From Parapristionchus giblindavisi (taxonomy: Eukaryota; Nematoda; Chromadorea; Rhabditida; Diplogasteridae): DNA of 64,000 nt. How positions within the stretch are numbered: the first letter of the stretch is position 1; the number at the start of each line of letters is the position of its first letter. The stretch is taken from assembly GCA_943737045.1 (NCBI GenBank), contig CALSFV010000024.1, positions 1,052,406 to 1,116,405 on the forward strand. Reading direction: 5' to 3'. The position numbers were made by a program, and so were the translations under genes. Below the pieces are notes generated by a model. That model was not told where the DNA came from. It saw only the letters and a program-made list of their open reading frames with translations, and made no database searches. This document shows positions 21,321-34,341 of this stretch, piece by piece.

Positions 21321-24230
21321 GTTGTTTCGGATTGAATGAGAACACGCTAAACAGGCAGAGAATGTCTTTAGCTTACTCATGATAAGAATGTCACTTATTC
21401 TTTCTGTCGTCTTGAAAGACTTCGAGCGACTAAATGTCAAGAAATGCCAGAAAGAATCAGAAAGATGGAGCATGATCTAGCATGGAATATAATTAAAATC
21501 ATGCAGGGATTATCGGCGATCTTGTGATTACGTGAAAAATCATAGATAAATCGTACATGATCACGAATCATGAATGAGTATTCATAATCATTCATGGAAT
21601 TGTCGGGGTCATGGAAGGATTCAAAGACCTGAAAATGTTGTCATAGGCAACGGGATTTTGTGTTACTAGCTCACTCACGAAATCACCGGCTAACCCAATC
21701 AAATTTCTTCCAACCTTCGACTTCACCCCTGGCCATCCCAAAATCACGGAGGAGTTTTCGTGCTTTGTGCGCTTTCCCTGCTGAATCCCCGTTTCGCAAA
21801 AAGGAAGCTCCATCGACGTTTATTTTACTACACGGTATTTGCAACAGTAGTTACCGTGATATTTGTCATGTAATGGAAGGTTTTCCAGTTTTGAAACCAC
21901 TCAAATAGTTTCGATTGCTCGAAAACTCTGCCACTCTCTCTTCACAGTTTACACATATCCATATGATCTTTCATCGGATCAACTTGTTCCTTAATGTGCA
22001 AACCGTTTTCGCCGGCACTTAATAGGCTCGACTAATTGGGCTCGCGATACGTTTTAAAAGACGAAAACAAAATTCCTGAGATGCCATCAGCAAAGAACAG
22101 ACACTGGTTTCAATAGGTTTAAGATCAAAATTGTTGTGTTAGAGTTTTTTCTTCTCATATTTATCTTATTTTCTCATTTCATTTTCAGGACAAGGTTATT
22201 GAATACTCTTCTTCGTATCTCAAAATTACTTTAACTAATTCGGAACGTATTAACTTAATTGTGAACGCCCATCTCTCCAATTGTGTCATTCTTCTCCACT
22301 TCTAATCGTTCCCAGCCCTTTTTCGACGAGAGACAACACTATCTTGAGAGGGCACAGACAGAGAGACGAGAGAGCGTAGTCCCTAGAAGAGACCGAATGA
22401 CAAAAAGCTCGAATTGACCGACATAAATCTCCGTACTGATACTTATCGGCTCAGGCAGCCGTGAACAGAGCTCGGGTGTGTTGCTTCGTCGTTTTGTCCC
22501 GATAGTGTCTGATCCTCTCTATTTCGTGTACTCTCTCACTCTTCTCTAACCGTCTCAAAGAGGTTTTTTGGTACTAATAAATCTCTAATAATCTTGGAAC
22601 GTTTGTGTTGCGATAGTATCGGAGATGGCAAAAAGTAATAGAAGAAATGGAGAAGGAATGTGAAGACGCGACCGCGCCCTACTATACTGAATGCGAGAAA
22701 TAATGAAGCATAGATATTATGCGATTACAGGAATAGTATGCGAAAGAAAGGAATATAAATCAAGAATTTTGAAGACTTAAACTTTGGAAAGAAACAAATA
22801 GATTGACACGTTTATTAACGATGAGAAAATGCCAGCTCGATTTTCATTAATGAGAGAAAGGAACGTTTAAAGGTTAAAGGACAGAATACTCGAAATGTAT
22901 ATAGTAGAATAAAATACTGGAAAGAAGAAAGGAGCAGTTAAACGCTCTCCGGTGATCAAATGTGTAAGCGCCTTTTCCTAATCCTTCGTGCTAAACGTTC
23001 CGAGAAAGTATGAAATAGACAAATTAGATGTTCATTCTAACAAAAGATGACAATGATGATGATGACTGTACTGATATACAGTAGTCACAAATACAGTAGA
23101 GTTTCACTGCAATGAGTGCTGTAGCGTGAAATGAGGAATTGACCATTTGCTGGAAATTCCTGAAAACAATGTGACTTAATGATATCTCATTAATATGCAA
23201 ATGTGTTCGCCCAAATACACTATCTTAAGTATCACTGGTCTGAAAACGAGGAATCCAATCTCGGTGTTTTACATATGTTTATCTGCTTGTAGATTCATTC
23301 AGCTGCACAGTTGGAAGCATCGAAATAGTTTCATTTCTCGATTCACAACAAGATTTGGACAGAAATGTTTTTGTTTGTGTTTGAGAACCGATTAGGAAAC
23401 AATATTGGAGAAATTCGACCAAATCCATCCATGGTTGTTTGTTTTGATGCTGTTTTAGATTTTATTTAATTTCACATCATTGGCATTTATTAATCTCAAA
23501 GTCTGAAACGTTTAAGATGTATTTAAGAATCTTAATTACCTTTTAATGAAACATGAAAAACAAGATTGTTTGGATCTTGTCTCCGGCTACCAGAAATCGA
23601 GAGTTGCGATATCTTAGACACGATCACTCTCATTTTCACTTCGACTCTCTCCCTCTCCCTATCCCTTTCTCTCTCACCCTCTCCTTATTTTCTCCCTCTC
23701 CCCTTTCCCTCTCTCCCTCTCCTTATTCTCTCCCTCTCCCCTTTCTCTCTCTCCCTCTCCTCCCTCCCTTCTCTCTCTCTATCTCAATCTTTCTCTCTCT
23801 CGCTCTCTCTCTCCTTATCCTCTTCCTCTCCCTTCTAAATCCTCCGGAAACTATCCCTCCCTCCTCTCTTACATATCTGCCCGAGCCATCACTACAGCGG
23901 CACAATGTCTCCCTCTATCCGTTTTTTACCGATCTCTCCCTCTCCCTTTCCCTCCTCTCCCTCTCCCTTTCCCTCCTCTCCCTCTCCCTTTCCCTCCCTC
24001 TCCCTCTAGGACACCTCTCCATACCCATCCTCGCATTCCCTCATCCCTCCTCAATTTCTCAATTCAAAGAAAGACCCTCCCCCACTCCTCATTTGCCCCT
24101 ATTCCCTACTATAGGTATCTTGTACGTGTTTGCTCATTTTTCGGCGCGACACATATGTACCGTATCCGTGAATTCGACCTATCGAACTCACCGTGATTAT
24201 GAATCTGACCCAACGAACTGATCTACCGTA
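21321..24230. other. Intergenic DNA upstream of the TSP1/Kunitz gene
   Basis: No exon chain recognised. Sequence at about 22320-22560 is rich in GAGAGAC and CTCTCTC blocks, which recur before transcribed regions in this window and might mark a promoter. A CT-rich tract at about 23637-24010, with units such as CTCTCCCTCTCCC, lies just upstream of the gene and is open for 222 codons only because it is repetitive. Confidence 0.45.
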
Positions 24231-24236
24231 TTCCAG
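24231..24236 (+). promoter_or_regulatory. 3' splice site just before the TSP1/Kunitz start codon
   Basis: TTCCAG ends eight bases before the ATG at 24245. It could receive a spliced leader or join an unseen 5'-UTR exon. It supports the choice of that ATG as the start. Confidence 0.45.
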
Positions 24237-24244
24237 GACTAACG

Positions 24245-27200
24245 ATGAAGGCATGGCTGCTGCCACTGGTGATTTTGTTGAGGCGTTCTGCCGCTTCCGG
24301 TACGTTTAGTTTTAAGTCGAATTAAGTTAATCCAGTCTATTATTGATCTTTGTAAATCCATTTCGATTTGATCTTGTATGTAGAAGATAATCGAATTATC
24401 GCAATCACAAAAGCGCAGACGAACACTTTTTATCATTAGAGACATTTCGACGCTATGCGCATACTAATTGAATAGTGCCACTGTGATTTCATTGCTGACG
24501 TTTATAATTAGGTTTAAAAAAACTAAAGACTGAACGAAACAAAAATTTAGAACACTTGGAAGTTTTATTTCAACACTGAAACATATCCAACCCGGGAACT
24601 AAATAAACTGCAATAGAATCACGAGAACCGTTTCTCGATGAATCAAAGTGAACAAAAATTTTACGATCAAAGTTTGTCCTCTCCACTCTCGACTTCTATA
24701 CGCTTCCTTTCGCTAATTTTGAATAATTAAGCGCCTAGAAAACTTCAACCTAGTCTTCTTATCTCTCTCTCTAATGTTCCTCTATCAGGCTCTTCTTTTT
24801 TTCAATCCATCCCCATTTCACTAACTCTAGTTAATGGAGCCACATTATGATATCCGTGTTCTACCTCTTGCCTTTCTCCCTCTCCCTCTTGCGTCTCTCC
24901 CTCTCCCTCTCCCTTTCAGACACTATATTATATCTGTGACTGATTAGCCAGGTTGTGTAATGTGATTGTGTCATCCTGTTTCGGCACTTTCGGGCTCTGC
25001 CCATTCCGCGCAGCATTTCACTGTTCTCTACTATCAGAAAAATGCTTTGGACGAGAGTTTTTCTCAATATGTATACAAAGATATGCAATGTTTTTTAATC
25101 AAAATATTTGCTAACGAGATTGCAGTTTTCTTATAAAACGATTCCTTACAAAGCTTTTCCATTCACACCATATTGCTTTTTTTCGATTCTACAGTTTCTT
25201 TGAAGTGACATCTTACTAATTTGAAATGAAGCTACCGTTGTTTCCAAGATCAGACTACAAACCTTAAATCTATATTAGCCTTAAAGCTATAGTGTCATCT
25301 GTTATATGCTCTTCTCTTATTCTTCTTTTTCGAAGCATTCAGTGTACACGCGGCAGGAATGCTATAGGGGTAAATGGGGTATGACCTGTTCGAAGCAAAT
25401 CGGAGAGGCAGAGGGAGAGGGAGAGATAAAGGGAGAGGGAGAAGCGTCAGAAAAAGCAACTACCGGAACGTTTTGTCTTGGATATGAGTGGATTTCCTTT
25501 GATTACTTTTTGCCGTCGAACATTCCTAGTTTCTCTCATCTGCACGTAAGGAGAGTGAATAAGGAAAGAAGTTGATCCAATTGGAACTATGAGGATACGA
25601 ATATCTTTTTAAGAAATATCCAAAGAAGTCTTTCTGATCACACTCTCTGACTTCCTTCATCAACGAGAGAAAAGTAATAGTGACCAAAATAACATAAAAT
25701 TTGGAACACTTTGTAGACAAATCCAAACCCTGAAAACTATCCGAATCGGGACAAAACCATATTCAAAATTGGGTATTTTCTATCCGTGCATTATACAATG
25801 ATGAAAAAGGTAGCTATCAATCAATAAATCAATAATGAAATTCAGAATGCGAAGTCTCTCCATGGGCAGGATGGTCGCAATGTTTCGGTGATTGTCAATA
25901 TGGTCAACAAGTACGAAATCGAGATGTCCTCAAACCACCCCTGCCTGAGATGATGTCACGTAAGTAACAAAGTTCAAACTACAGGGATCGAAGATCAAAC
26001 TACACAATTTACAGGAGGCGCTCCGCTCGTTCGAATCTGTCCCCATCTGTATGAGACTCGATTCTGCGCGCCCATCCACTGTGTGGCAGCCACAACAACA
26101 ATGGTGAGTGATATTTGAACTTTGTACTTTGATGTCTGGTCTTTAATCCTTGAACTCTGCTGGTTTCACCGAATTCCGTTCGACTTTCACTTTTCCGTTT
26201 GAAATTCAAAAAAACGGTTCGGATGAATACTTAGATGGCCTAATTGGGATGTTTGTTTGCATGTAGAGTGTGCTCACTCTTTTATGTATCTTATTTGGTC
26301 CATTTATATGGCCCTACGATTCACTTTTTTCTCTTTGCTCTTGGTTGTTTAGTGGGAAACTCGAACAAATGCGAGTGAGATGTTGCACAATCATACATTC
26401 AGCTTGAATTATTGGGGTCTCTATGCTTAAGTCACATAAATATACAAACCTTGGCCTAAAATTATCACATGAGAAGGCGTGAAAAGTTCATTTCCGGAAT
26501 TGCCATCCACTATTGTAAGGTTAAACAATATTTCTCTAGTTTGAACACAGCGAAAACGCCCATACCAAACTCTTGAACTAATTTAACGCACGAGAATGCA
26601 CTTAAATCTTACTATTTCCGTCTCTACCTGTATCTCTACTTCTACCTCTATCTCTATCTTTACCTCTACCTCTACCTCTATCTCTATCTCTACTTCTACC
26701 TCTATCTTTACCTTTTCCTTCTACCTATACCTCTACCTCTACCTCTACTCTAGGCCCACCTTGGATGATTATTAGCGCCTCTTGTAATAAATCTATTCAC
26801 CGTCGTATAATCGATCTACTAAACTGCAACTTTCGTTCTTCTACTTTTCCTTTCATTATTCCCTTCAACCGCCTTTCAAGTTCTCAAGTATGGAGGAAGT
26901 AGGGAACCGAGGAATTGGAACGAATATTATTATGTCTATTTAATCTTCTTTAGAAAACAATCCAATTAGAAAAAAAATTTTTAACAGCACTGAAGCTGAG
27001 TGCAGATTGATCTGGGGATAAGTAAGTGCAGCCTTGGTTGATACTCTGGAAATAGCTTCCCGCGGGACATTTAGCGGTAAAAAACATTAAAAATCGGACC
27101 ATAGAGCGGATGTGTGAGTTTCGATTAACGGTGCCCCGCGGTGAAATATTTAAGAAAAGCTGGACACTGTGTATTATCAAGAAACTTTTAGAAATAACGC

Positions 27201-30200
27201 AAAACAAATGATTATTCTTTTCAGCCTAACCGATTGAGACACAGATGGCACGCGTCGACAAAGGTACATATTTCATTTAACTATAGAAAAGACAATGACA
27301 TCACATGGTTTTAAATATCTTCAACAATTATTGATTGACATCACGTTCGGATAAGTTTCATGGTTGGAAAAATATCAGTTGGTCTAACAATAAAGTTCTA
27401 ATTCATTCTAAATATTTCAAAATGCCCCTTCTAATGAACGATGTTTGAATTATATTGCGATGACACGTTGACTGATTCTGCAAATGAGTTATTTTCTACA
27501 TTTCAAAATTCAGATCATTGGAATAAAAAATAACTTTGACAAATCTCGCTTCGATCTGCGATGATTTTGTAATCCAAGAATTATTGATTGATTCTTGAGG
27601 TATTCCGATCATGGCCATCAACTAAAGCTGTGAGTGTCGAAGAAAAGAATCCGAATCTATTCGGCGATGAAAGGAATAATGGAGAGGTTAGTTTTTAAAC
27701 AATATTAATTTATTTGAGTTATTTTTTATGGCCGTTAATTTGAAATTCTGTCCTCCTTTCCATCGAAATCGCCAAACCTTTTGTCGATTTTTCCTGAAAA
27801 GTTGTGAATTCTCTTCAGAGCGTTCACCAGATTTGTTCGACAGTTTTAACACAACATAATATTTCTTGTGTACAGGGTTGTCAAGTTATTCCGCCCTACG
27901 TGTCGACACATCATTAATTCATTTTGTACCAATGGACTCGATTTCTTGATCTATTCTCTATTGTTTCATTTTATGCTCAGAAACGAGTAAGAATCATCCT
28001 CATTTCAGCCGGATACAACCAAAGATTTGTATCTGGCGATTCAGCCTGGTGAGAGAATAAGCAGAGGTAGAACATAAGGAGAGGTAGAAAAGAAGGAGAG
28101 GTAGAACATAAGGAGAGGTAGAAAAGAAGGAGAGGTAGAACATAAGGAGAGGTAGAGAATAAGGAGCTGTAGCGCCGGAGCAGTGTTTAATAGCTTTTGA
28201 CACTAGGTGAGCATCGTAGATAAGAGGCGATCTAAAGAATGAAGGGAGAGGAATCATAAAGGGAGGGCTGATTTATGAACTACGTGGATGGACCCATATG
28301 TTATACATGGAATGCATGCTATTTCACCCTCTTTTGGATACTTTCGAAATGATTCAACTAAAGTCCGTTAAATGAGGGACAAATGGGAAATGATCAGGAT
28401 AATGATCAAGATCGATTGGAAACATTCTCAAGGTGTCATAAAAGAGGATTGCGTTGGCGATCTTAATTTAATCATTAAATGAAAATAGAGCTAAGAATGG
28501 TTGCGTTATGAGCAATTAAATAAATACATTTATATATAATAATACGATATCATTCAGAATAATTTGTTCGATGGACTCTACCCTACTTTGATCGTGCAAG
28601 ATATCACCAAGTCCAGGCCCATCATTGGTATGTTTTTTTAAAACTTTATGAAAATTACGCTCTGAAAATTGTTATTAAAACTTGCATATTCGTACAGTGG
28701 CTAGTCACATCTTAAAAATTTACGTGCATTTAATCAACTGAATTGATCATTTTTCCAGAAGAGTCGTCTCCTCTTCCACTACCAACCCCATCCTCAGTAC
28801 CAGATCCGGTGATTAGTCTTCAACATCGTTATCGTAATCGTGTTGAACCACAGGTAAGCAATTGAAATTTTAGGAAAAACTGATGTACGAAAATATGATA
28901 ATATAATATGATAATATGATGATAATGATGATAATGATGATAATGATAATGATAATGATAATATGCATATTCCGATTTTTCCTTGAATTTTAGTAATGAA
29001 ATAATGAATAATCAGGAGCACTTCACCCTCCGTGGAACATCTCCTCGTGCCCATCTTCCATCACTGCAGGATCATTTGCAGGTATTCTGTTCTTACATAT
29101 TAAATTTTTTTTTCGTTTTTGCCTACTCGAAATTTTAGACACTTACGCTTTCATGAAGAACCGAACATTATTTATTCATTTATTTATTTGTCCATCACTT
29201 AAAAATTAAAAGTTGTCAAAAAATTATCAAAGTTATTAAAAGTTAATTTAGTCATCAATTAAAGTTTGAAAAGGAGTTAATTATGATTTCAGATGTTCGC
29301 TCAATTGAAGGCGAAAGAGCATTCGGAGACGATCAATCAGAAGAAGAAAGAGAAGAAGGATGAAGAGTACAAGGTGAACTAATAATTTAGATTTCGTCAA
29401 AGTTTCAGGAAAAAACTCCAAATTGATCTCTATAAAATCTTACAAATACTTTCACTATCACACTTTGAAAAAATTAAATCAATTATTTGATAGAAATACT
29501 TCGGATGGATCAACAACACATCATCATCGTCATCATCTACCTCTACTTCAACGACAACCTCGACAACCCACACTCCGCCCACAACAACTGTTGATCAAAC
29601 CCGCCTGGAGTCCGCCGTGGCGTTTAAACCGAATGGTAGCACGACATCTGATAAACAGCAATCATTCCCTTCCACTGCATCACCTGATCCTTTCAATGAG
29701 GAGACATTCGAGGTAAATTGTCAAATCTTTTTTTGTTATATTAAAAAAAATTTTTTAATAGATTACTTGAGAATATCTTCTATTTCATATTGGCGATAAT
29801 TGTTAGATAATTATTATTGTATTCTTGAGCAAAGGGAATCAAACAACAATCAGTCTTTATACAAAAATGAAGCACGAAATTGCATGGTTTAATCTATAAA
29901 ATAGTTCTCAATTTCGGTAGATGGTAGATAGTTTTTAGTAATAATAATTGTTTAATTCAGGACATCACAGCAGCTACAAAAGCGCCCAATATGAAGGAAG
30001 TAATGATTATCATGCAGACAACCATTGCCACTCCGGTCAGTATTCAAATTAGAGTATGACAATCGTATTTTGGAATTCCGAGACTAAAATGTGAAAAATG
30101 CTATCCTATTTGGGGTCATTGATTTTGTTGAATCTTTTGAGAATAAAATGAGGGCAATGACATTACTTTAACAATCCGACACTGAATACAAAATTAAATG

Positions 30201-32664
30201 AATTATTTTCGGAATGGCGAATTGAATGTCACATCCTTGTTCTCTGAGAAATTCATGCCCAACGTATGAAACATTTATACACCGTGAATTATAAATAAAT
30301 CATGCGCACAATTGCATCATAAAATCGACTATACGTAATGTGATAACTTTAGAATGAAACATAGGAGGGAATTGGCGTTATTATAAGTTCATTTAATATA
30401 TTTTATTGTTGACTCAAAGTCTCTCATTCACTATCTTATCATTTTTCTCTTTTGTATCTTTTTCTGCTGCAGCATACCGTGTTTATGCAGAGAAATACGT
30501 CATAAACTAATTATCATTGCAAAAAGTTCGCATACAAACATAAACAGATCTATGAATACTAAGAAGAATTGTGACGACGTTCAAGATATAAAATAGCGAT
30601 ATGCGATTGATTAATACTCATACTCAGCGAACTTTACCTCATTTTCTTCTAAATACCACTGAGCATTTTCCGGTTTACATCATTTCCATTATAAAAATTC
30701 CTTTCCAGAAAGAAACAGCAATCACGACTACAACTGAAGCTGGAGTGTTATCAACAACTAGAGGTATCCTAATCTCATAATCTTTTAAAACATAAAAATT
30801 TAATTTCCAAACTAATCTAAATCCTTATTTTTTACTTCTAAAATATTATCTTCGATCTTTCTACTCTTAATCTTTGATCTTTATAGGAATGTGGCTGCGC
30901 GATCCTCACTTCGTTCCCAACACTCGACAACACGCATCAGAGATCACTAAGCAGCTCTATCTCACAGGTGAGAATGTACAATTTCACAGACAAAATAAAG
31001 TAAAGAAATTGTTGATTTGTACGAAACAACAAAAATATTTATATACAATAATGAAAGGATAATATAATTTTATATTTAGAAAGCTCTAACAACAGACTAT
31101 ATTTAATATCTGCTTTAATTCACTAGTTTTTAATCCTCTTTCAGGCCAGATCAAACAAGCCGATCGTGCTGTGCCTGAAGATCGCAATGTCAAGCATGAT
31201 GATTGTGAGATACTTTCATTATATGAAAAAAATCCTCCGTGATGTTCATTTTACGGTTATCATATTTTCCTATCTAAAAATGAACAAATGCTAAAAGGCT
31301 AAACTAAATGATAACTTATTTAAAAATATAATGATTGAAGGTCTCGAGAATCCTCGCTGTTGTATGATCGTACGAGATGTTTGTCCCGACGGAACCGAAC
31401 CTAATTATGTCAAGAGATATTATCGACCGGTAAGAACTAATCAATAAACTCTAACTCGAAATTCGAATCACGTACAACAGTTTAGCTATTTTTGATCTGA
31501 CCCCAAAAGTGCATCACCATTGAGGACAGACCAAAATACACTTTGGCAGTCTGGCGAGACAAGAAATTTGAGCGATAGGGTTTTTTTAGAAGACAGACGT
31601 TTAAGGCTCATGTTTCAAAATAGTCACGAATAGGTTGCATTGCTTTGGGGAACATTTTGGTGGATTTAACTATTTATGGAATATTTATAAAATTACCGAT
31701 GCTCGATTACCCGTGTACGAAATTGTTTGATAGTTTCTCACAAGGTTTGTCAGAACAATCAACGAGATAGGTGGAAATAGAGAGTGGCAGAGAAAGAAAT
31801 TGAGGTGAGAATGGGGCGAGAGAGCATGCCAAAGTGAGAGAGTGCAGACATTGGACCACCATTCCACTCGAATGAATCGTATCGGAAACGGAAACGGTAG
31901 AGGGGGAACTCGCGAACGAGGATTAGACGAGAGAGTGGACAAAAAGAGAGAGTGGTAGAGAAGCAGAGAATAGGTTAAAGAACGTGAGGAATGAATAGAA
32001 TACCTGTACAAATCATAGATATGTGCTATTTATTTATTTATTTATTTATTTATCATACATTGAATAAATGTGACAACAAGTGATAAATGAATAATGTGAA
32101 TAATGTTGAGGCGAGGGGGTCGGAGAGAGGGAGGGAAGGATCTCACTGTGTATCGTCGCTATTATTAGAGAGATCAATAAATAATGTATAAATAAATATA
32201 ATATATGTTCTTGATGGCTATAAATGGACAGTACGAAAATGAACAGATGAAAATTATAAAGGTTGTGAGTAATCACACTAATCAACTCGAAAAAAATTAA
32301 ATGAGCAAACAAATCATAGTATTACTCAATGTATTAACCTACTCGTCAATAAATTCAGCGAGATAGCAAGGAATGCGTACCTTATCGCTATCCTCGATGT
32401 GACAAGGGAACCGAAATGGGAGAGCAACCAATTCAAGTAAGTATTTATTCAATTAAAATATAATAGTATGTATATTTTTGAAAATTCTCAGGTAAAGGAA
32501 AATATATTAGAGCATACGAGTAGAATATTTGTTTCAAAAAAAATTCTTCAATAATCAAAATAATAATATATAATTTTCAGTTCTCTCAAAATTGTGAAGA
32601 TCTCTGTTTCCCCACGAAGGAAAAATCGATCTCGCCACTATTCGTACTGTCATCCGAAGTCTGA
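24245..32664 (+). CDS. Secreted TSP1 and Kunitz-like domain protein
   Basis: Seventeen exons join in frame: 24245-24299, 25846-25959, 26015-26103, 27225-27263, 27600-27686, 28558-28627, 28759-28853, 29016-29081, 29293-29373, 29494-29712, 29961-30035, 30709-30763, 30887-30967, 31145-31204, 31341-31429, 32359-32436 and 32581-32664 (TGA). The product is 478 aa. Residues 1-18 form a signal peptide (AWLLPLVILL core). Residues ~20-80 are a thrombospondin type-1 repeat with a W-x-x-W motif (SPWAGWSQC) and six cysteines. The middle is low-complexity, with a Ser/Thr run in exon 10 of this list. Residues ~396-460 have Kunitz-like spacing C-x6-C-x20-C-x7-C-x16-C-x3-C with an extra adjacent CC; loops are longer than in BPTI and inhibitory activity is not assured. 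Such proteins act in the extracellular matrix or in protease control (family knowledge). Several internal exons are small and only loosely constrained. Confidence 0.78.
26623..26753. repeat. Intronic 6 bp minisatellite (TCTACC/TCTATC)
   Basis: Imperfect hexamer array of TCTACC, TCTATC and TTTACC units in the third intron of the TSP1/Kunitz gene. Non-coding simple repeat. Confidence 0.85.
28063..28161. repeat. Intronic 34 bp tandem repeat
   Basis: About three copies of a 34 bp unit containing AGAGGTAGAACATAAGG and AGAGGTAGAAAAGAAGG lie in the fifth intron of the TSP1/Kunitz gene, immediately after a possible cryptic exon at 28009-28048. Confidence 0.85.
28880..28966. repeat. Intronic ATAATGATG microsatellite
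   Basis: Short-period array of ATAATATGAT, ATAATGATG and ATAATG units in the intron after 28853. Simple repeat without further features. Confidence 0.85.
31740..32130. repeat. GA-rich intronic tract with (ATTT)n
   Basis: Within the intron 31430-32358 a GAGAGA-rich stretch at about 31770-31990 is followed by an ATTT tetranucleotide run at about 32024-32053. No exon-like sequence seen in it. Confidence 0.7.
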
Positions 32665-33092
32665 GAATTGTCCAATTCTACCGTACCCAGAACCTACCGT
32701 ACTTACCGTTAATCCTCGACTCAGTTCCCGTCCGGACCATGACCGTTACCGTTGTTTATTGATTTATTGCTTGATTTTTCCTTCACTTTTATCTGTACTA
32801 TAACCTGCACAAACTCGATAATAATCGCGATTATCATTGATTTTCACTTTGTCAATTCACTATTTTTTATTACTAATGTTTTTTTTTTAAATTTCATTCA
32901 AAAAGTCCTCATCTCTGCATTCCATGTCTGTTATTGCAATATTACAATTCTTACTTATACTCGATTCAATCATTTATTATATTTTTGCATTTTTGAAAAC
33001 AATGTTTCATTGATGTATAGAATTCAAATGTCTTTCTCACTGCAATCTTATATCTCTTCGAGCTTCATTCCTTCTTCCACTTTGTTGCCCAG

Positions 33093-33531
33093 TAGTGTTG
33101 TTTAGTCGAATGTATTCTGCGAATATTTTCGGTCGAATAAAATTTAGCTTTTTAGTCGAGCGGTCGTTTTAGTCTCGACTAAAAATGACATTTTATTCGA
33201 GACTAAAATTTTGTCGAGAATAAATTTGCATTTAGTCGAGACTAAAAGTGTTCAAAATGAGATAAAATTAACAATTAGGGAAAACCTTTTCATTACACAG
33301 AGGAGAAGAAGCGGACCACTCAGCACCAAAAACTAATGGAAAATGAATGTCTATTCTCGAATATATTCGAAAATATTATTCGAGACTAAATGCAAATTTA
33401 GTCGCGAATATTAGTCTATTTGACCATTTAGTCGAGACTAAAATGACAAAAATTATTTTCGAATGATTTTTAGTCTCGACTAAAAATGCAAATTTAGTCG
33501 AGACTAAATTTTATTCCATCTAACAACACTA
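33093..33531. mobile_element. hAT-type MITE with 8 bp target duplication
   Basis: The ends TAGTGTTGTTTAG and CTAACAACACTA are inverted, and the exact octamer TTGCCCAG flanks both sides (33085-33092 and 33532-33539). An 8 bp duplication with TAGTGTTG-type ends is diagnostic of hAT transposition. The interior carries four full palindromes of TTTAGTCTCGACTAAA or TTTAGTCGAGACTAAA type plus several half copies, and no transposase. It sits between the TSP1/Kunitz gene and arr-1. Confidence 0.9.
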
Positions 33532-33539
33532 TTGCCCAG

Positions 33540-34341
33540 TAATAATAAACATTTTTTAAACTATTGTATAAATTTGTTGCTAACGTAGCGAAAAGATCAT
33601 AGAACAAACTGTGATTTTTAAACAATCTATCACTCATTTTAAATTAATTTTTCGCAACTTTTGAACAACGCAAAAATCGTATCTATTACACTAAACACGT
33701 TTCTACTCTCAATTAGTTCAAACCATCATTGTGGTAGACAGAGAAAAAGCTGTTGATATCCCATGTTTTGTAGTTGTACATGTACTTATACATGTGTATA
33801 TGTCAGTGTTTTGCACTGCCCTTTTCTCTTGTCTCCCGTGGAAACTCATGTATACCCTAATTCCCTATTCATTACCATGGCATATTCTTTTTCCCTTGTT
33901 ATTCACTCCACTTTTTCCATTATACAGCCTACTATAAAATAAGGTGAGCCAGGTCGACCAAGTGAACCGAAATTGCGCTCGTCGAACCGCAAGCAACGCG
34001 GTCGCGCTGCGCTCCGGGGGAGTGTCAGGCGAGCGGTGAGAGAGTGAAGCGAACGAAGAGTGTGACAGATGGAGTGAGAGACGAACGAGAGGGAGAAGGG
34101 AAGAATATAGCTCACTCTTTCTCTATCGCATCTCTCGTATGTCCACACTAACCGAATCGGCCCTGGTTTTTCCCTTAATTTTCCCGATAATCTTTCTGTC
34201 CAAATGTCTGTCATTATTGATTATATTAGCTCTTATATTCTTTGTTTGCCCCTGTGCGATACACAAAGGTGTGACCCTTTAAGGGTACGCACTTCCGGTG
34301 GTGTAGTGTGGGTGGTGCGCGGTACGGGCGACGATTGTTAA
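33540..34341 (+). promoter_or_regulatory. Probable arr-1 promoter/5' UTR region
   Basis: The region ends at the arr-1 ATG. About 33960-34030 is unusually GC-rich (GTCGAACCGCAAGCAACGCG), followed by GAGAGA- and CTCTCT-rich DNA. Near 34269-34284 is the palindrome ACCCTTTAAGGGT, itself inside a weaker GTGCG..CGCAC inverted repeat. No convincing TATA box or acceptor near the ATG was found; the promoter call is by position. Confidence 0.4.

Noticed and set aside
20921..21473. Open frames of 90-153 codons on both strands in the GA-rich array
   Set aside because: They exist because GGAGAG-type repeats lack stop codons; composition is pure low complexity, both strands are open at once and no splice sites or family features occur.
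23553..24221. A 222-codon plus-strand frame upstream of the TSP1/Kunitz gene
   Set aside because: It is made mostly of CT-rich microsatellite reading as Ser/Leu/Pro, overlaps other open frames there, and ends with no relation to the downstream gene.
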